Origin: Rhabdothermincola salaria
GTDB lineage: Bacteria; Actinomycetota; Acidimicrobiia; Acidimicrobiales; Acidimicrobilacustridaceae
Length of the DNA stretch: 64,000 nt
Reading direction: 5' to 3'
NCBI RefSeq assembly: GCF_021246445.1
Contig: NZ_JAJQXW010000001.1
Coordinates: 1,630,168 to 1,694,167, forward strand
Shown here: piece by piece, positions 48,857-56,455 of the stretch
Numbering within the stretch: the stretch's first letter is position 1
Layout of the letters: each line of letters starts with the position of its first letter
The notes under the pieces: model-generated
Database searches by the model: none
Told to the model about the DNA's origin: nothing
Seen by the model: the letters and a program-made list of their open reading frames with translations, nothing else
Program-made: the position numbers and the translations under genes

Positions 48857-49467
48857 CCGTCAACCCCTTCTGACCGAGAGGTGTACTCGTTGCTGACAAC
48901 CCGCCATCCGTCACCGACGAGACGCACCGTCGCCCGAGTCCAACCAGATGTGACCCGGTCGTTGAGCACCAGTCCGCTCGCTCGGTCAAACACGACGGCA
49001 TCATCGACAACGCAGGCCATCACGGTCGCTTCTTCACCAACTACTTCCACTTCCACATTTGAGACTGACGACAGTGAGCCCTCAGGCAGGCGAATTGCTT
49101 GCCCTGTCTCCAATCGATTCGCCACCTGCTCGGTGACGTGAGCCAACATCGGATCTGCCATCGACTCCGCCAGCGCAGGCGAACCAGGGTCTGGGGGGTT
49201 GTTCGCTGTGATCGTTGCGTCCCAGAAGGCTCGGTAGACGGCTTCGATCTCCGCCTCCGGGGTGGGGGCTTCGGTGGTGGTGGGGGTGGAGGTGGTGGTG
49301 GACGACGGGGGCGCCTCGGTGGTGGTCGAGGTGGCGGGGGCGGCCGAGCCCGAGCTGCCGCAGGCCGCCAGCAGGAGCCCGGCGAGGAGCGCCAACCCCG
49401 CGAAGGTGGGGGCGGGACGGGGTGATCGGGGCGCGCCGGGGGCGCGCGAGGTGCAGGTCGGGTCCAT
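48844..49467 (-). CDS. Secreted lipoprotein, unknown function
   Basis: 207 residues. Signal peptide ALLAGLLLAAC with lipobox LAAC, then a Thr/Pro/Ser-rich spacer of about 35 residues, then a domain of ~130 residues starting EAEIEAVYRAFWDATITANNPPDPG, which has the look of an SnoaL/NTF2-like cone fold and ends SNEYTSRSEGVDGCAP. Similar lipoproteins are common in actinobacteria. The part encoded at 48844-49200 has visibly lower GC than the linker and the neighbouring genes (see findings). Overlaps the downstream gene by 13 bases. Confidence 0.72.
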   Translation of the reverse strand: MDPTCTSRAPGAPRSPRPAPTFAGLALLAGLLLAACGSSGSAAPATSTTTEAPPSSTTTSTPTTTEAPTPEAEIEAVYRAFWDATITANNPPDPGSPALAESMADPMLAHVTEQVANRLETGQAIRLPEGSLSSVSNVEVEVVGEEATVMACVVDDAVVFDRASGLVLNDRVTSGWTRATVRLVGDGWRVVSNEYTSRSEGVDGCAP

Positions 49468-49532
49468 GGGTGGTCCTGTCGTCCGCTCGACGGGGCCGAG
49501 GGTGTCCAGGAACCCCTCGGCGATGCGATGGC

Positions 49533-49561
49533 ACGGTAAACAAGGTTCGTCGGCTCCACAA
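49533..49561 (-). promoter_or_regulatory. Sigma-70-type promoter of the lipoprotein operon at 49467
   Basis: -35 TTGTGG (49561-49556), 17-base spacer, -10 TACCGT (49538-49533); leader about 60 bases. This is the leadered type of promoter, unlike most genes around it. Confidence 0.45.
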
Positions 49562-49659
49562 GGGCACCCCCCGGGCCGGGCGCCGCATTCGGGCCGTTCG
49601 ACCCATGCGCGTCCGCGAACCGTCGACCGGCCCGGCCGGCGAGCGCAGGAACGGGGGCG

Positions 49660-50670
49660 CTACAGCTCGGCGAGGAGGCGGTCGGCTGCCGACCACGGGT
49701 CGAGCCGGCGGGCCACCACCTCGTCGCGGAGGCCGTCGAAGAACGCCCCCGAACCGAGTGCGGCGGCTTCCTCCATGAGGCGGGCCACCACGATGCGGTG
49801 CAGCTCGGCCCCCGACCGCCGAGCCCGACGCCGCTCGACCTCCCCGCTCGCCTGCCCCCACTCGCGGTGGCGGGCCAGCGTGCCCCAGAGCTCAGCGACC
49901 CCCTGGCCGGTGGTGGCCACCGTCTCCACGATCGGGGGCACCCACGGCCCCGGACCGCTGGCAGAGCCCGACGAGCCAGCAGGACCCCGACCGCCATCCG
50001 AGCCACCCCGATCAGCCAGCGCCAGCATCGACTCCAGGTCCCGACGGGTGTCGGCGGCCCCCGGCCGGTCGGCCTTGTTGATCACGAACACGTCGGCGAT
50101 CTCCATGAGACCCGCCTTGTTGGCCTGGACGGCGTCGCCCCACCCCGGGTTCACCACCACCACGGTGGTGTCGGCCTCGCCGGCCACCTCCACCTCGACC
50201 TGGCCGACGCCCACGGTCTCGAGCACCACCCAGGGCCAGCCCGCCGCATCGAGGACCCGCACCGCGGCCGGGGCAGTCAGCGACAGCCCGCCCAGATGGC
50301 CACGGGTGGCCATGGACCGGATGAACACCCCGTCGTCGAGGGCATGTTCGCCCATGCGCACGCGATCGCCCAGGATGGCGCCGCCCGTGAACGGCGACGA
50401 GGGATCGATGGCCAACACCGCCATGCGCTCGCCCGCCCGGCGCGCCTCGCCCACCAGGGCCGACACCAGCGTCGACTTGCCGGCCCCCGGCGAACCGGTG
50501 ATGCCCACGGTCGTGGCTGCCCCTCCCACGGGGTGCACCGCCCGGCTCACCTCCCGGGCACCGTCGCCGCCGCGCTCGACCGTCGACAGCAAGCGGGCCA
50601 GGGCACCGCGATCGCCGCCACGGGCCGCGTCGAGCAACTCGGCCGGGGATCGGGACGGGGGGCGGGCCAC
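49660..50670 (-). CDS. meaB: Methylmalonyl-CoA mutase-associated GTPase (G-protein chaperone)
   Basis: 336 residues from GTG 50670. SIMIBI-class G protein: Walker A GSPGAGKST (59-67), switch I/II regions IDPSSPFTGGAILGDRVRM and ETVGVGQVEVEVA, and NKAD guanine motif. It guards and reloads cobalamin-dependent methylmalonyl-CoA mutase. No mutase gene is within the window. An insertion of Gly/Ser/Pro-rich residues around 220-240 is unusual for the family. Leaderless start predicted (TAGGCT, 7 bases). Confidence 0.93.
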   Translation of the reverse strand: MARPPSRSPAELLDAARGGDRGALARLLSTVERGGDGAREVSRAVHPVGGAATTVGITGSPGAGKSTLVSALVGEARRAGERMAVLAIDPSSPFTGGAILGDRVRMGEHALDDGVFIRSMATRGHLGGLSLTAPAAVRVLDAAGWPWVVLETVGVGQVEVEVAGEADTTVVVVNPGWGDAVQANKAGLMEIADVFVINKADRPGAADTRRDLESMLALADRGGSDGGRGPAGSSGSASGPGPWVPPIVETVATTGQGVAELWGTLARHREWGQASGEVERRRARRSGAELHRIVVARLMEEAAALGSGAFFDGLRDEVVARRLDPWSAADRLLAEL

Positions 50671-50677
50671 GGCCCGG

Positions 50678-50683
50678 AGCCTA
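50678..50683 (-). promoter_or_regulatory. -10 box of meaB (leaderless)
   Basis: TAGGCT ends 7 bases before the GTG at 50670. Confidence 0.5.
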
Positions 50684-50728
50684 ACGACGGCGACTCGGCC
50701 GCCCTGCGACCGTCAGGAGGTCTGGGTC

Positions 50729-50995
50729 CTACAACGAGACGGCGGTCTCGCCGATCTCCTGGGCCGTCTCCCCCGAGTTGATCACCTCGGTGACCCCCGG
50801 GACCCGGTCCATGAGGATGCGTTCGAGGCCGGCCTTGAGGGTGACGGTGGAAGCCGGACAGGTCACGCAGGCGCCGACCAGCTCCACGGTGACCACACCG
50901 CTCTCCTCGTCGACGTCATGGAGGATGACGTCGCCGTTGTCGGCCTGGATCGCCGGTCGGATGACGGTGATGACCTCTTCGACCTTGTCGCGCAC
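50729..50995 (-). CDS. NifU C-terminal (Nfu) domain Fe-S carrier protein
   Basis: 88 residues from GTG 50995. Nfu fold with the cluster-binding pair Cys43-x-x-Cys46 in VELVGACVTCPASTVTLKAGLE. It carries or delivers Fe-S clusters to apoproteins. GTG is chosen because TACACT lies 7 bases before it; a longer reading upstream is Arg-rich and unlike the family. Stand-alone Nfu domains are common in actinobacteria. Confidence 0.88.
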   Translation of the reverse strand: MRDKVEEVITVIRPAIQADNGDVILHDVDEESGVVTVELVGACVTCPASTVTLKAGLERILMDRVPGVTEVINSGETAQEIGETAVSL

Positions 50996-51002
50996 GTCAC
51001 CG

Positions 51003-51008
51003 AGTGTA
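51003..51008 (-). promoter_or_regulatory. -10 box of the Nfu gene (leaderless)
   Basis: TACACT ends 7 bases before the GTG at 50995. Confidence 0.5.
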
Positions 51009-51090
51009 GGGAACCGGCGGAGCGCTCCACACCGTCGCCGTTGAACCGGCACTCCAGCCACCCGGCCGCACCGTCGCCCGCCGTGCGGCG

Positions 51091-52341
51091 TCAGCCCCGG
51101 TCGACGGACGCCCCGATGGCGCGGAGCTTCTCGACGAAGAGCTCGTAGCCACGGTCGATGTGGTCGGCCCCCGCCACGACCGTCTCACCCTCGGCCCGCA
51201 GTCCCGCCACCACCAGCGCCGCGCCGGCCCGGATGTCGGGGGCCCGCACCGGCGCTCCGGAGAGCTGCTCGACGCCGCGGATCACGGCGTGGTGGCCTTC
51301 GGTGCGGATGTCGGCACCCATGCGCACCAGCTCGTCGACGTAGCGGAAGCGACCCGAGAACAGGTTCTCGGTGACGATCCCCACCCCGTCGGCGGTGGCC
51401 AGCATGGCCACCAGCAGGGGCTTGTAGTCGGTGGCCACCCCCGGGTAGGGCAGGGTCGACACGTCGGTGGCGAGCAACCGCCCCGGGGCCATGGCCCACA
51501 GGCCATCGGCGGTCGGCGAGATGCGCATCCCCATCTCGCCGAGCTTGGCGATGAGCATGTCCATGTGGTCGGCCCGGGCGCCGGTGAGGGTGATCTCGCC
51601 GCCGGCGATGCCCACCGCCGCGAGGAAGGTGGCCGCCTCGATGCGGTCGGGCACGACCCGGTGCTCGACCGCGGACAGCTCGTCGACGCCTTCCACCTCG
51701 ATGGTGGAGCTGCCGGCTCCGAGGATCTGGGCGCCCATCCGGGTCAGGAAGGAGGCCAGGTCGGCGATCTCGGGCTCCCGGGCGGCGTTGTCGATCACGG
51801 TGGTGCCCTTGGCCAGCACCGCCGCCATGAGCGCGTTCTCGGTGGCTCCCACGCTCGGGAACTCGAGCAGGATGCGGGTGCCCACCAGGCGCTCGGCTCG
51901 GGCCTCGATGTAGCCGTGCGCCGTCTCGAACGTGGCGCCGAGCTGCTCGAGGGCCCGCAGGTGCATGTCGATGGGACGGGGACCGAAGTCGTCGCCACCG
52001 GGCAGGGCGACTCGGGCCCGCCCGTAGCGGGCCACCAGCGGACCCATCACGACGATCGAGGCCCGCATCCGCTCGACCAGCTCGTAGGGCGCCTCGGGCA
52101 CCAGCCCGTCGTGGTGCTCGATGACGAGCCCGTGGTCGCCCGACGCGGTGACGGTCATGCCCATGGAGCCCAGCAGCTCGCCCATGCAGTCGACGTCGGT
52201 GATGCGGGGCACGTTGGTGAGCTCGTAGCGCCCCTCGGCCAGCGCCGTGGCCGCCATCAACTTGAGCACCGAGTTCTTGGCCCCTGCGATGGGCACGGTT
52301 CCGGACAGGGGTCCGCTGCGATGCACGATGATGCGGTCCAC
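51091..52341 (-). CDS. murA: UDP-N-acetylglucosamine 1-carboxyvinyltransferase
   Basis: 416 residues. EPSP-synthase-like double domain with GAKNSVLKLMAATAL, GPLVARYGRARVALPGG and NAAREPEIADLASFL. It adds enolpyruvate to UDP-GlcNAc, the first committed step of peptidoglycan synthesis. The loop residue that is Cys115 in E. coli is Asp117 here (ALPGGDDFG), the substitution that makes M. tuberculosis MurA insensitive to fosfomycin. Divergent from an MFS gene with 11 bases between starts. Confidence 0.96.
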   Translation of the reverse strand: MDRIIVHRSGPLSGTVPIAGAKNSVLKLMAATALAEGRYELTNVPRITDVDCMGELLGSMGMTVTASGDHGLVIEHHDGLVPEAPYELVERMRASIVVMGPLVARYGRARVALPGGDDFGPRPIDMHLRALEQLGATFETAHGYIEARAERLVGTRILLEFPSVGATENALMAAVLAKGTTVIDNAAREPEIADLASFLTRMGAQILGAGSSTIEVEGVDELSAVEHRVVPDRIEAATFLAAVGIAGGEITLTGARADHMDMLIAKLGEMGMRISPTADGLWAMAPGRLLATDVSTLPYPGVATDYKPLLVAMLATADGVGIVTENLFSGRFRYVDELVRMGADIRTEGHHAVIRGVEQLSGAPVRAPDIRAGAALVVAGLRAEGETVVAGADHIDRGYELFVEKLRAIGASVDRG

Positions 52342-52352
52342 GGCGGCCCAGT

Positions 52353-54098
52353 ATGGCCGCCCCGGCCCCGTCCCCCGCCGGCGCCGGTCCCGACCACCGC
52401 CCTCCGGGGCAGGAGGCCCACCCCTTCGTGCCCGTCGCGGTCAACCACCACCGGATCGACCCCGGCGACCTGGCCGCGTGGCGAGAGCCCCGATCCGGCC
52501 TCGTGCGCGAGGCGACGCCCGTCGTCGAGGCCGACGAGACGCTGGTGTTCGGCCTGGTCGAGGGCCCGTTCCACGAATGGGAGCGTCGGGTCCACATCGG
52601 TGACGGCGACACGTCGCCGGGCGACGCCGAGCGCACGGCCACTGCCGCCGACGGCACCGTCGAGGTGACCGAGACGGTCCGCTACCGCCTCGCCGTGCCG
52701 GTCTGGGCCCCGCTGTTCTCGTTCGCCCTGCGGCGCCACCTGCGCGCCGGCGGCCCTCCCACCGGGTCGATGCCCTGGTGGGCGCCGCCCCAGGTGCTCG
52801 ACGCCCGGGCCGCGACCGTGCTGTCGCTGCTCTGCGTGCTCGGCGCCTTCGGCGGCTACCTCGGCACCCTCATCACCCAGACGATCACCTACGCGGCCCG
52901 TGAGTTCGACGCCTCGACCACCGATCAGGGCACGCTCCTCGCCAGCGTCCGCATCGGTGTGCTGGTCTCGCTCGTGGTGGTGTCGGTGGCCGACCGGCGC
53001 GGCCGGCGGGCCGTGCTGTTGGCCGCCATCGTGGGGGCCGCGGTCATCACCGCCCTCGGCGCCCTGGCTCCCGGGATGGTCTGGTTGGGCACCACTCAGA
53101 CCTTCTCGCGCGCCCTGACTACGGTCGTCGCCCTGCTCATCGGGATCATCGCCATCGAGGAGATGCCGTCGGGGGCACGGGCCTTCGCCGTGTCGGTGCT
53201 GGCCATGACCGCGGCGCTCGGCGCCGGCGCCTGCGTGGCCAACCTCCTCTACGCCGACGTGGCCGAAGGGGCCTGGCGGGTGGCCTACGTGCTGCCCCTG
53301 CTGGCCGTCGCGCCCATGGTCCGCCTGGCCCGACGGGTCCCCGAGACGCGCCGCTTCGAACGCCACCGGCTCGGTCCGGCCCGTCGCACCGACACCGGTG
53401 GCCCCGAAGACCTCGCCGCTCCCGAGCCGGTTGACGTGCCCTCTCCGGGCCCCTCGGTGCCCGGGCCCGACGCTCCCGCGATGGCGCCCGGTCGCGGCCG
53501 ACGAGTCGACTGGGGACGCTTCGCGCTGCTGTCGGCCTCGGGCTTTTGCTGGTCGCTCTTCCTCGCCCCTGCCGCGCAGTTCCTCAACGAGTACCTGCGG
53601 GCCGAGCGGGGCTTCTCGGGCGTGGAGATCACCATCTTCTTGCTCGCCACCAACACCCCCGGCGGTATCGGGGTCATCGTGGGCGGCCGCTTGGCCGATC
53701 GGCGAGGGCGCCGGCTCATGGGCATCATCGGCATCGTCGGAGGGGTCGGCTTCACCGTGATCTCCTACGTGACATGGGGCTGGCCGCTCTGGGCGTCGTC
53801 GGTCATGGCCGCCGTCATCGGTTCGGTGGCCATCCCGGCGCTGGGCGTCTACGGCCCCGAGCTGTTCCCCACCGGCCAGCGGGGGCTGGCCAACGGCGGC
53901 CTGCAGGTGATCAGCGTGGCCGGTTCCAGCCTCGGGCTGTTGACCGCGGGCTGGTTGGCCGACCGCTTCGACGCCCTCGGCCCGGCCATGGCGGTGCTGG
54001 CCGTCGGCCCCGCCCTGTTGGTGGTGTTCGTCGCGCTCTGGTACCCGGAGACGGCCCACCGAGAGCTCGAGGACCTCAACCCGAGCGACCGCCTCTGA
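52353..54098 (+). CDS. MFS transporter with long soluble N-terminal domain
   Basis: 581 residues. Residues 1-150 are soluble and not part of the MFS fold; the stretch TVEVTETVRYRLAVPVWAPLFS is reminiscent of START-like proteins, but this is uncertain. TM1 begins near residue 153. The transporter part has two six-TM halves split by an Arg/Pro-rich cytoplasmic loop, with motif A in both (SVADRRGRRAVLLAA and GRLADRRGRRLMGII) and PELFPTGQRGLANG as in sugar/metabolite-type MFS. Substrate unknown. Convergent with nothing; followed by the transpeptidase on the same strand. Confidence 0.82.
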   Translation: MAAPAPSPAGAGPDHRPPGQEAHPFVPVAVNHHRIDPGDLAAWREPRSGLVREATPVVEADETLVFGLVEGPFHEWERRVHIGDGDTSPGDAERTATAADGTVEVTETVRYRLAVPVWAPLFSFALRRHLRAGGPPTGSMPWWAPPQVLDARAATVLSLLCVLGAFGGYLGTLITQTITYAAREFDASTTDQGTLLASVRIGVLVSLVVVSVADRRGRRAVLLAAIVGAAVITALGALAPGMVWLGTTQTFSRALTTVVALLIGIIAIEEMPSGARAFAVSVLAMTAALGAGACVANLLYADVAEGAWRVAYVLPLLAVAPMVRLARRVPETRRFERHRLGPARRTDTGGPEDLAAPEPVDVPSPGPSVPGPDAPAMAPGRGRRVDWGRFALLSASGFCWSLFLAPAAQFLNEYLRAERGFSGVEITIFLLATNTPGGIGVIVGGRLADRRGRRLMGIIGIVGGVGFTVISYVTWGWPLWASSVMAAVIGSVAIPALGVYGPELFPTGQRGLANGGLQVISVAGSSLGLLTAGWLADRFDALGPAMAVLAVGPALLVVFVALWYPETAHRELEDLNPSDRL

Positions 54099-54181
54099 GC
54101 GAACCCCGCCATCGTGTGCGGCCTCTCCCGTCGGAGATGAAAACGCCGGTGCGCGCCATGCGACGCCGCCCACTTCCCCAG

Positions 54182-54187
54182 TACCCT
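54182..54187 (+). promoter_or_regulatory. -10 box of the L,D-transpeptidase operon
   Basis: TACCCT ends 8 bases before the ATG at 54196. Confidence 0.45.
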
Positions 54188-54195
54188 TCACCCCC

Positions 54196-55002
54196 ATGCG
54201 CACCCGCCTCGCGGCGGTGGTGGCCACTCTCGGTCTGATCCTCGCCGCCTGCGGCGGATCGAGCTCGGAGACCACCGCCGACACCGTCCCCGTCGTCACC
54301 GTCCCCACCACCGAGGCGACGACGACCACCGCGTCGCTGCCGTTCGGCTGCGGCGCCGTCGCCGACCGCACCATCAGCTACAACGCCGCCGCCGTGAACC
54401 AGGGCGACCTGGCCGTGTACGACGCGCCCGGCGCAGCCGAACCGGTGAGCTCCATGGAGAACCCACGGCTCATCAACGGCGACCCCAACGCCGCCGTCCC
54501 GCTGGTGATGCTGGTCAAGGACGCCCCCGTCACCGACGACTGCCAGTGGGTCGAGGTCTTCCTCCCCGTGCGCCCCAACGGGTCGAGCGGTTGGGTGAAG
54601 CGCAGCGACGTGGAGATCAGCGCCAACCCCTTCCGCATCGAGACCGACCTCGGCGACTTCACCCTCACCGTGCTCCAGGACGGCGAGCCCATCAAGGAGA
54701 TCGACATCGCCGTCGCCTCCGACAACACGCCGACCCCGGGCGGGCTGTACTACATCACCGAGCTGGTGCAGACCCCCGACCCCGGCGGAGCCTACGGGCC
54801 GTTCGCCTACGGTCTGTCGGGGTTCTCCGACGTGCTCACCTCGTTCAACGGCGGGCCGGGCCAGCTCGGGATCCACGGCACCAACCGTCCCGAGCTCATC
54901 GGCTCCAAGGTCAGCAACGGCTGCATCCGCATGCACAACGACGACATCGTCGCCCTGTCCGAGATCCTTCCTCTCGGCGTACCCGTCGAGGTGATCGCCT
55001 GA
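54196..55002 (+). CDS. L,D-transpeptidase (YkuD) lipoprotein
   Basis: 268 residues. Signal peptide with lipobox LAAC19, Thr-rich spacer, an SH3-like beta domain (~60-140, WVEVFLPVRPNGSSGWVKRSDVE), then the YkuD catalytic domain from ~145. Active site: His227 in LGIHGTN and Cys243 in SKVSNGCIRMHNDD. It would form 3-3 peptide cross-links in peptidoglycan outside the membrane, a reaction insensitive to most beta-lactams except carbapenems. Stop overlaps the CTG of the next gene (CTGA). Confidence 0.93.
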   Translation: MRTRLAAVVATLGLILAACGGSSSETTADTVPVVTVPTTEATTTTASLPFGCGAVADRTISYNAAAVNQGDLAVYDAPGAAEPVSSMENPRLINGDPNAAVPLVMLVKDAPVTDDCQWVEVFLPVRPNGSSGWVKRSDVEISANPFRIETDLGDFTLTVLQDGEPIKEIDIAVASDNTPTPGGLYYITELVQTPDPGGAYGPFAYGLSGFSDVLTSFNGGPGQLGIHGTNRPELIGSKVSNGCIRMHNDDIVALSEILPLGVPVEVIA

Positions 55003-55754
55003 GCGCGCTGCGAGCCCCCCGGCTCGCCATCGCCGCCCTGGCCACCGCGGCGCTGCTCACCGCTGGCTGCTCCGACAACTCCGACGACGCCACCACCACC
55101 ACCGAGCCCGCGACCGGCCCTTCCAGCACCGTCGAGGGCGCGACACGGGCCCCGGAGGGCGAGGTGGCCGTCGCCGGCGCCCTGCTGCCCGCCGTCGCCA
55201 CTGACCAGACGCTGCCCCCGCAGGATGTGACATCGGTGCGACGGGTCTACGACGAGGCCTTCGCGTCCATGGGTCTGCGCCTCACCCGCGCGGCTCTGAT
55301 CGACCTCGAGGGCGGCCGCTACGAGCCGTCCCCCGACGGTCGCCACCTGGCGCTGTACGTCGAGCCGATCGACCCCGCCTACTCCACCGACCAGTACGCC
55401 GAACGGCTGTGGACGCTCTCGGCGCTCGTCACCCCGGACGTGTTCGAACGCTGGCCCGAGCTCGAGTCCTACGACATCTGCCAGGAGCCCCACCCCGACG
55501 TCAACGACGACCCGGAGCCCCCGCCCGTCACCCAGCTCAACATCACCCGAGCCAAGGCGGACCTCATCGACTGGGTCGACGGCGACCTCGTGGAGCTGCT
55601 GATCGCTGCCCGCACCGACAACGACGTGCGGGTCATCATCAACCGAGCGGTGCGGGAGTCCCCGGTCTACGCCGAGGCGACCACCGAGGCCCGAGCGGCG
55701 ACCGGCGCAGCCGACACCCCGGTGCTCTCCGCCCCTCCCACCTCCACCGGCTGA
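54999..55754 (+). CDS. Secreted lipoprotein, apparently starting at CTG
   Basis: 251 residues if the start is CTG 54999, which overlaps the transpeptidase stop as CTGA. This is the only start that gives a proper signal peptide (LSALRAPRLAIAALATAALLTAGC, lipobox LTAGC); no ATG, GTG or TTG in frame precedes the lipobox at a sensible distance. The mature part has a Thr-rich spacer and a domain with ALYVEPIDPAYSTDQYAERLWTL and YDICQEPHPDVNDDPEPPPV. Family not recognised. Translational coupling to the transpeptidase suggests a cell-envelope role. Confidence 0.7.
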   Translation: MSALRAPRLAIAALATAALLTAGCSDNSDDATTTTEPATGPSSTVEGATRAPEGEVAVAGALLPAVATDQTLPPQDVTSVRRVYDEAFASMGLRLTRAALIDLEGGRYEPSPDGRHLALYVEPIDPAYSTDQYAERLWTLSALVTPDVFERWPELESYDICQEPHPDVNDDPEPPPVTQLNITRAKADLIDWVDGDLVELLIAARTDNDVRVIINRAVRESPVYAEATTEARAATGAADTPVLSAPPTSTG

Positions 55755-55784
55755 GCGTCCTTCGCCCCGACCGCCCGCTCGCCG

Positions 55785-55834
55785 AACCTGTCGGAAAAGT
55801 GCGCTCCCGGTGTGGTGCGTTTCTCCGACAGGTT
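55785..55834. repeat. Intergenic palindromic repeat, copy 3
   Basis: Left arm AACCTGTCGGAAAAGTGCGC (55785-55804), right arm GTGCGTTTCTCCGACAGGTT (55815-55834), 16 of 20 positions paired. It sits between convergent genes, like copy 2. Confidence 0.8.
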
Positions 55835-55875
55835 TGCCGGAGGGGGTCAGGGCCCGGACAGATTTGCCGGAGGGG
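55828..55875. repeat. Tandem partial duplication of the palindrome's right end
   Basis: The sequence GACAGGTTTGCCGGAGGGG (55828-55846) recurs 29 bases later as GACAGATTTGCCGGAGGGG (55857-55875), one mismatch in 19. The second copy has no left arm. Confidence 0.7.
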
Positions 55876-55891
55876 ACAAGGGACCGGCCGG

Positions 55892-56455
55892 TCAGGCGAG
55901 GGTGGCGAGCCAGTCGGCGACGGCGGCCACGATGGCCTCGTCGGCGTTGCGGGGATCGTGCCCGCCCTTCAACCACACGAAGCTCACCGGGCCGGGGATG
56001 GCCGCGGTGGTCGCCTCGAACTCGGCCGGCGAGCCGAACGGGTCCTTCTCGCCGCTGACGAACAGCACCGGCAGATCGAGGGCCGCGAAGTGGTCGGTGC
56101 GCAGCTTCTCGGGCTTGCCCGGCGGGTGGAGCGGGTAGCTGAGCAGCACCAGGCCGGCGGCGGGCAGGCCCTCGGCGACGGCCATCGAGCACATGCGGCC
56201 ACCGAAGGAACGTCCGCCCAGCACCAGTGACCCGGGGTCGACGCCGGTCTCGGCGACGAGCGCCTCTGCTTCTTCGACGACTGCGGCCACGGCGACAGGG
56301 GCCCGATCCGGGGCCTTCTTGCCGGCCTTGCGGTACGGGAAGTCCATGCGTCCCACCGGTAGCGGGGCCAGGCCCTCCTCGAGGGCCACCAGGGTGTGGT
56401 GATCGCGGTCGGCACCGGCCCCGGGGGCCAACAGCACGCCCCCGGCCGAGGTCAC
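55892..56455 (-). CDS. Alpha/beta hydrolase (KANL3/Tex30-like small hydrolase)
   Basis: 187 residues from GTG 56455, which overlaps the stop of the acyl-CoA ligase (GTGA). Starts GGVLLAPGAGADRDHHTL, then nucleophile Ser in LVLGGRSFGGRMC, acid region VLFVSGEKDPFG and catalytic His in LKGGHDPRN. Short for the fold, fitting the KANL3/Tex30 group. Could act as thioesterase or esterase in the same route as the ligase. Last gene of the three-gene operon. Confidence 0.85.
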   Translation of the reverse strand: MTSAGGVLLAPGAGADRDHHTLVALEEGLAPLPVGRMDFPYRKAGKKAPDRAPVAVAAVVEEAEALVAETGVDPGSLVLGGRSFGGRMCSMAVAEGLPAAGLVLLSYPLHPPGKPEKLRTDHFAALDLPVLFVSGEKDPFGSPAEFEATTAAIPGPVSFVWLKGGHDPRNADEAIVAAVADWLATLA

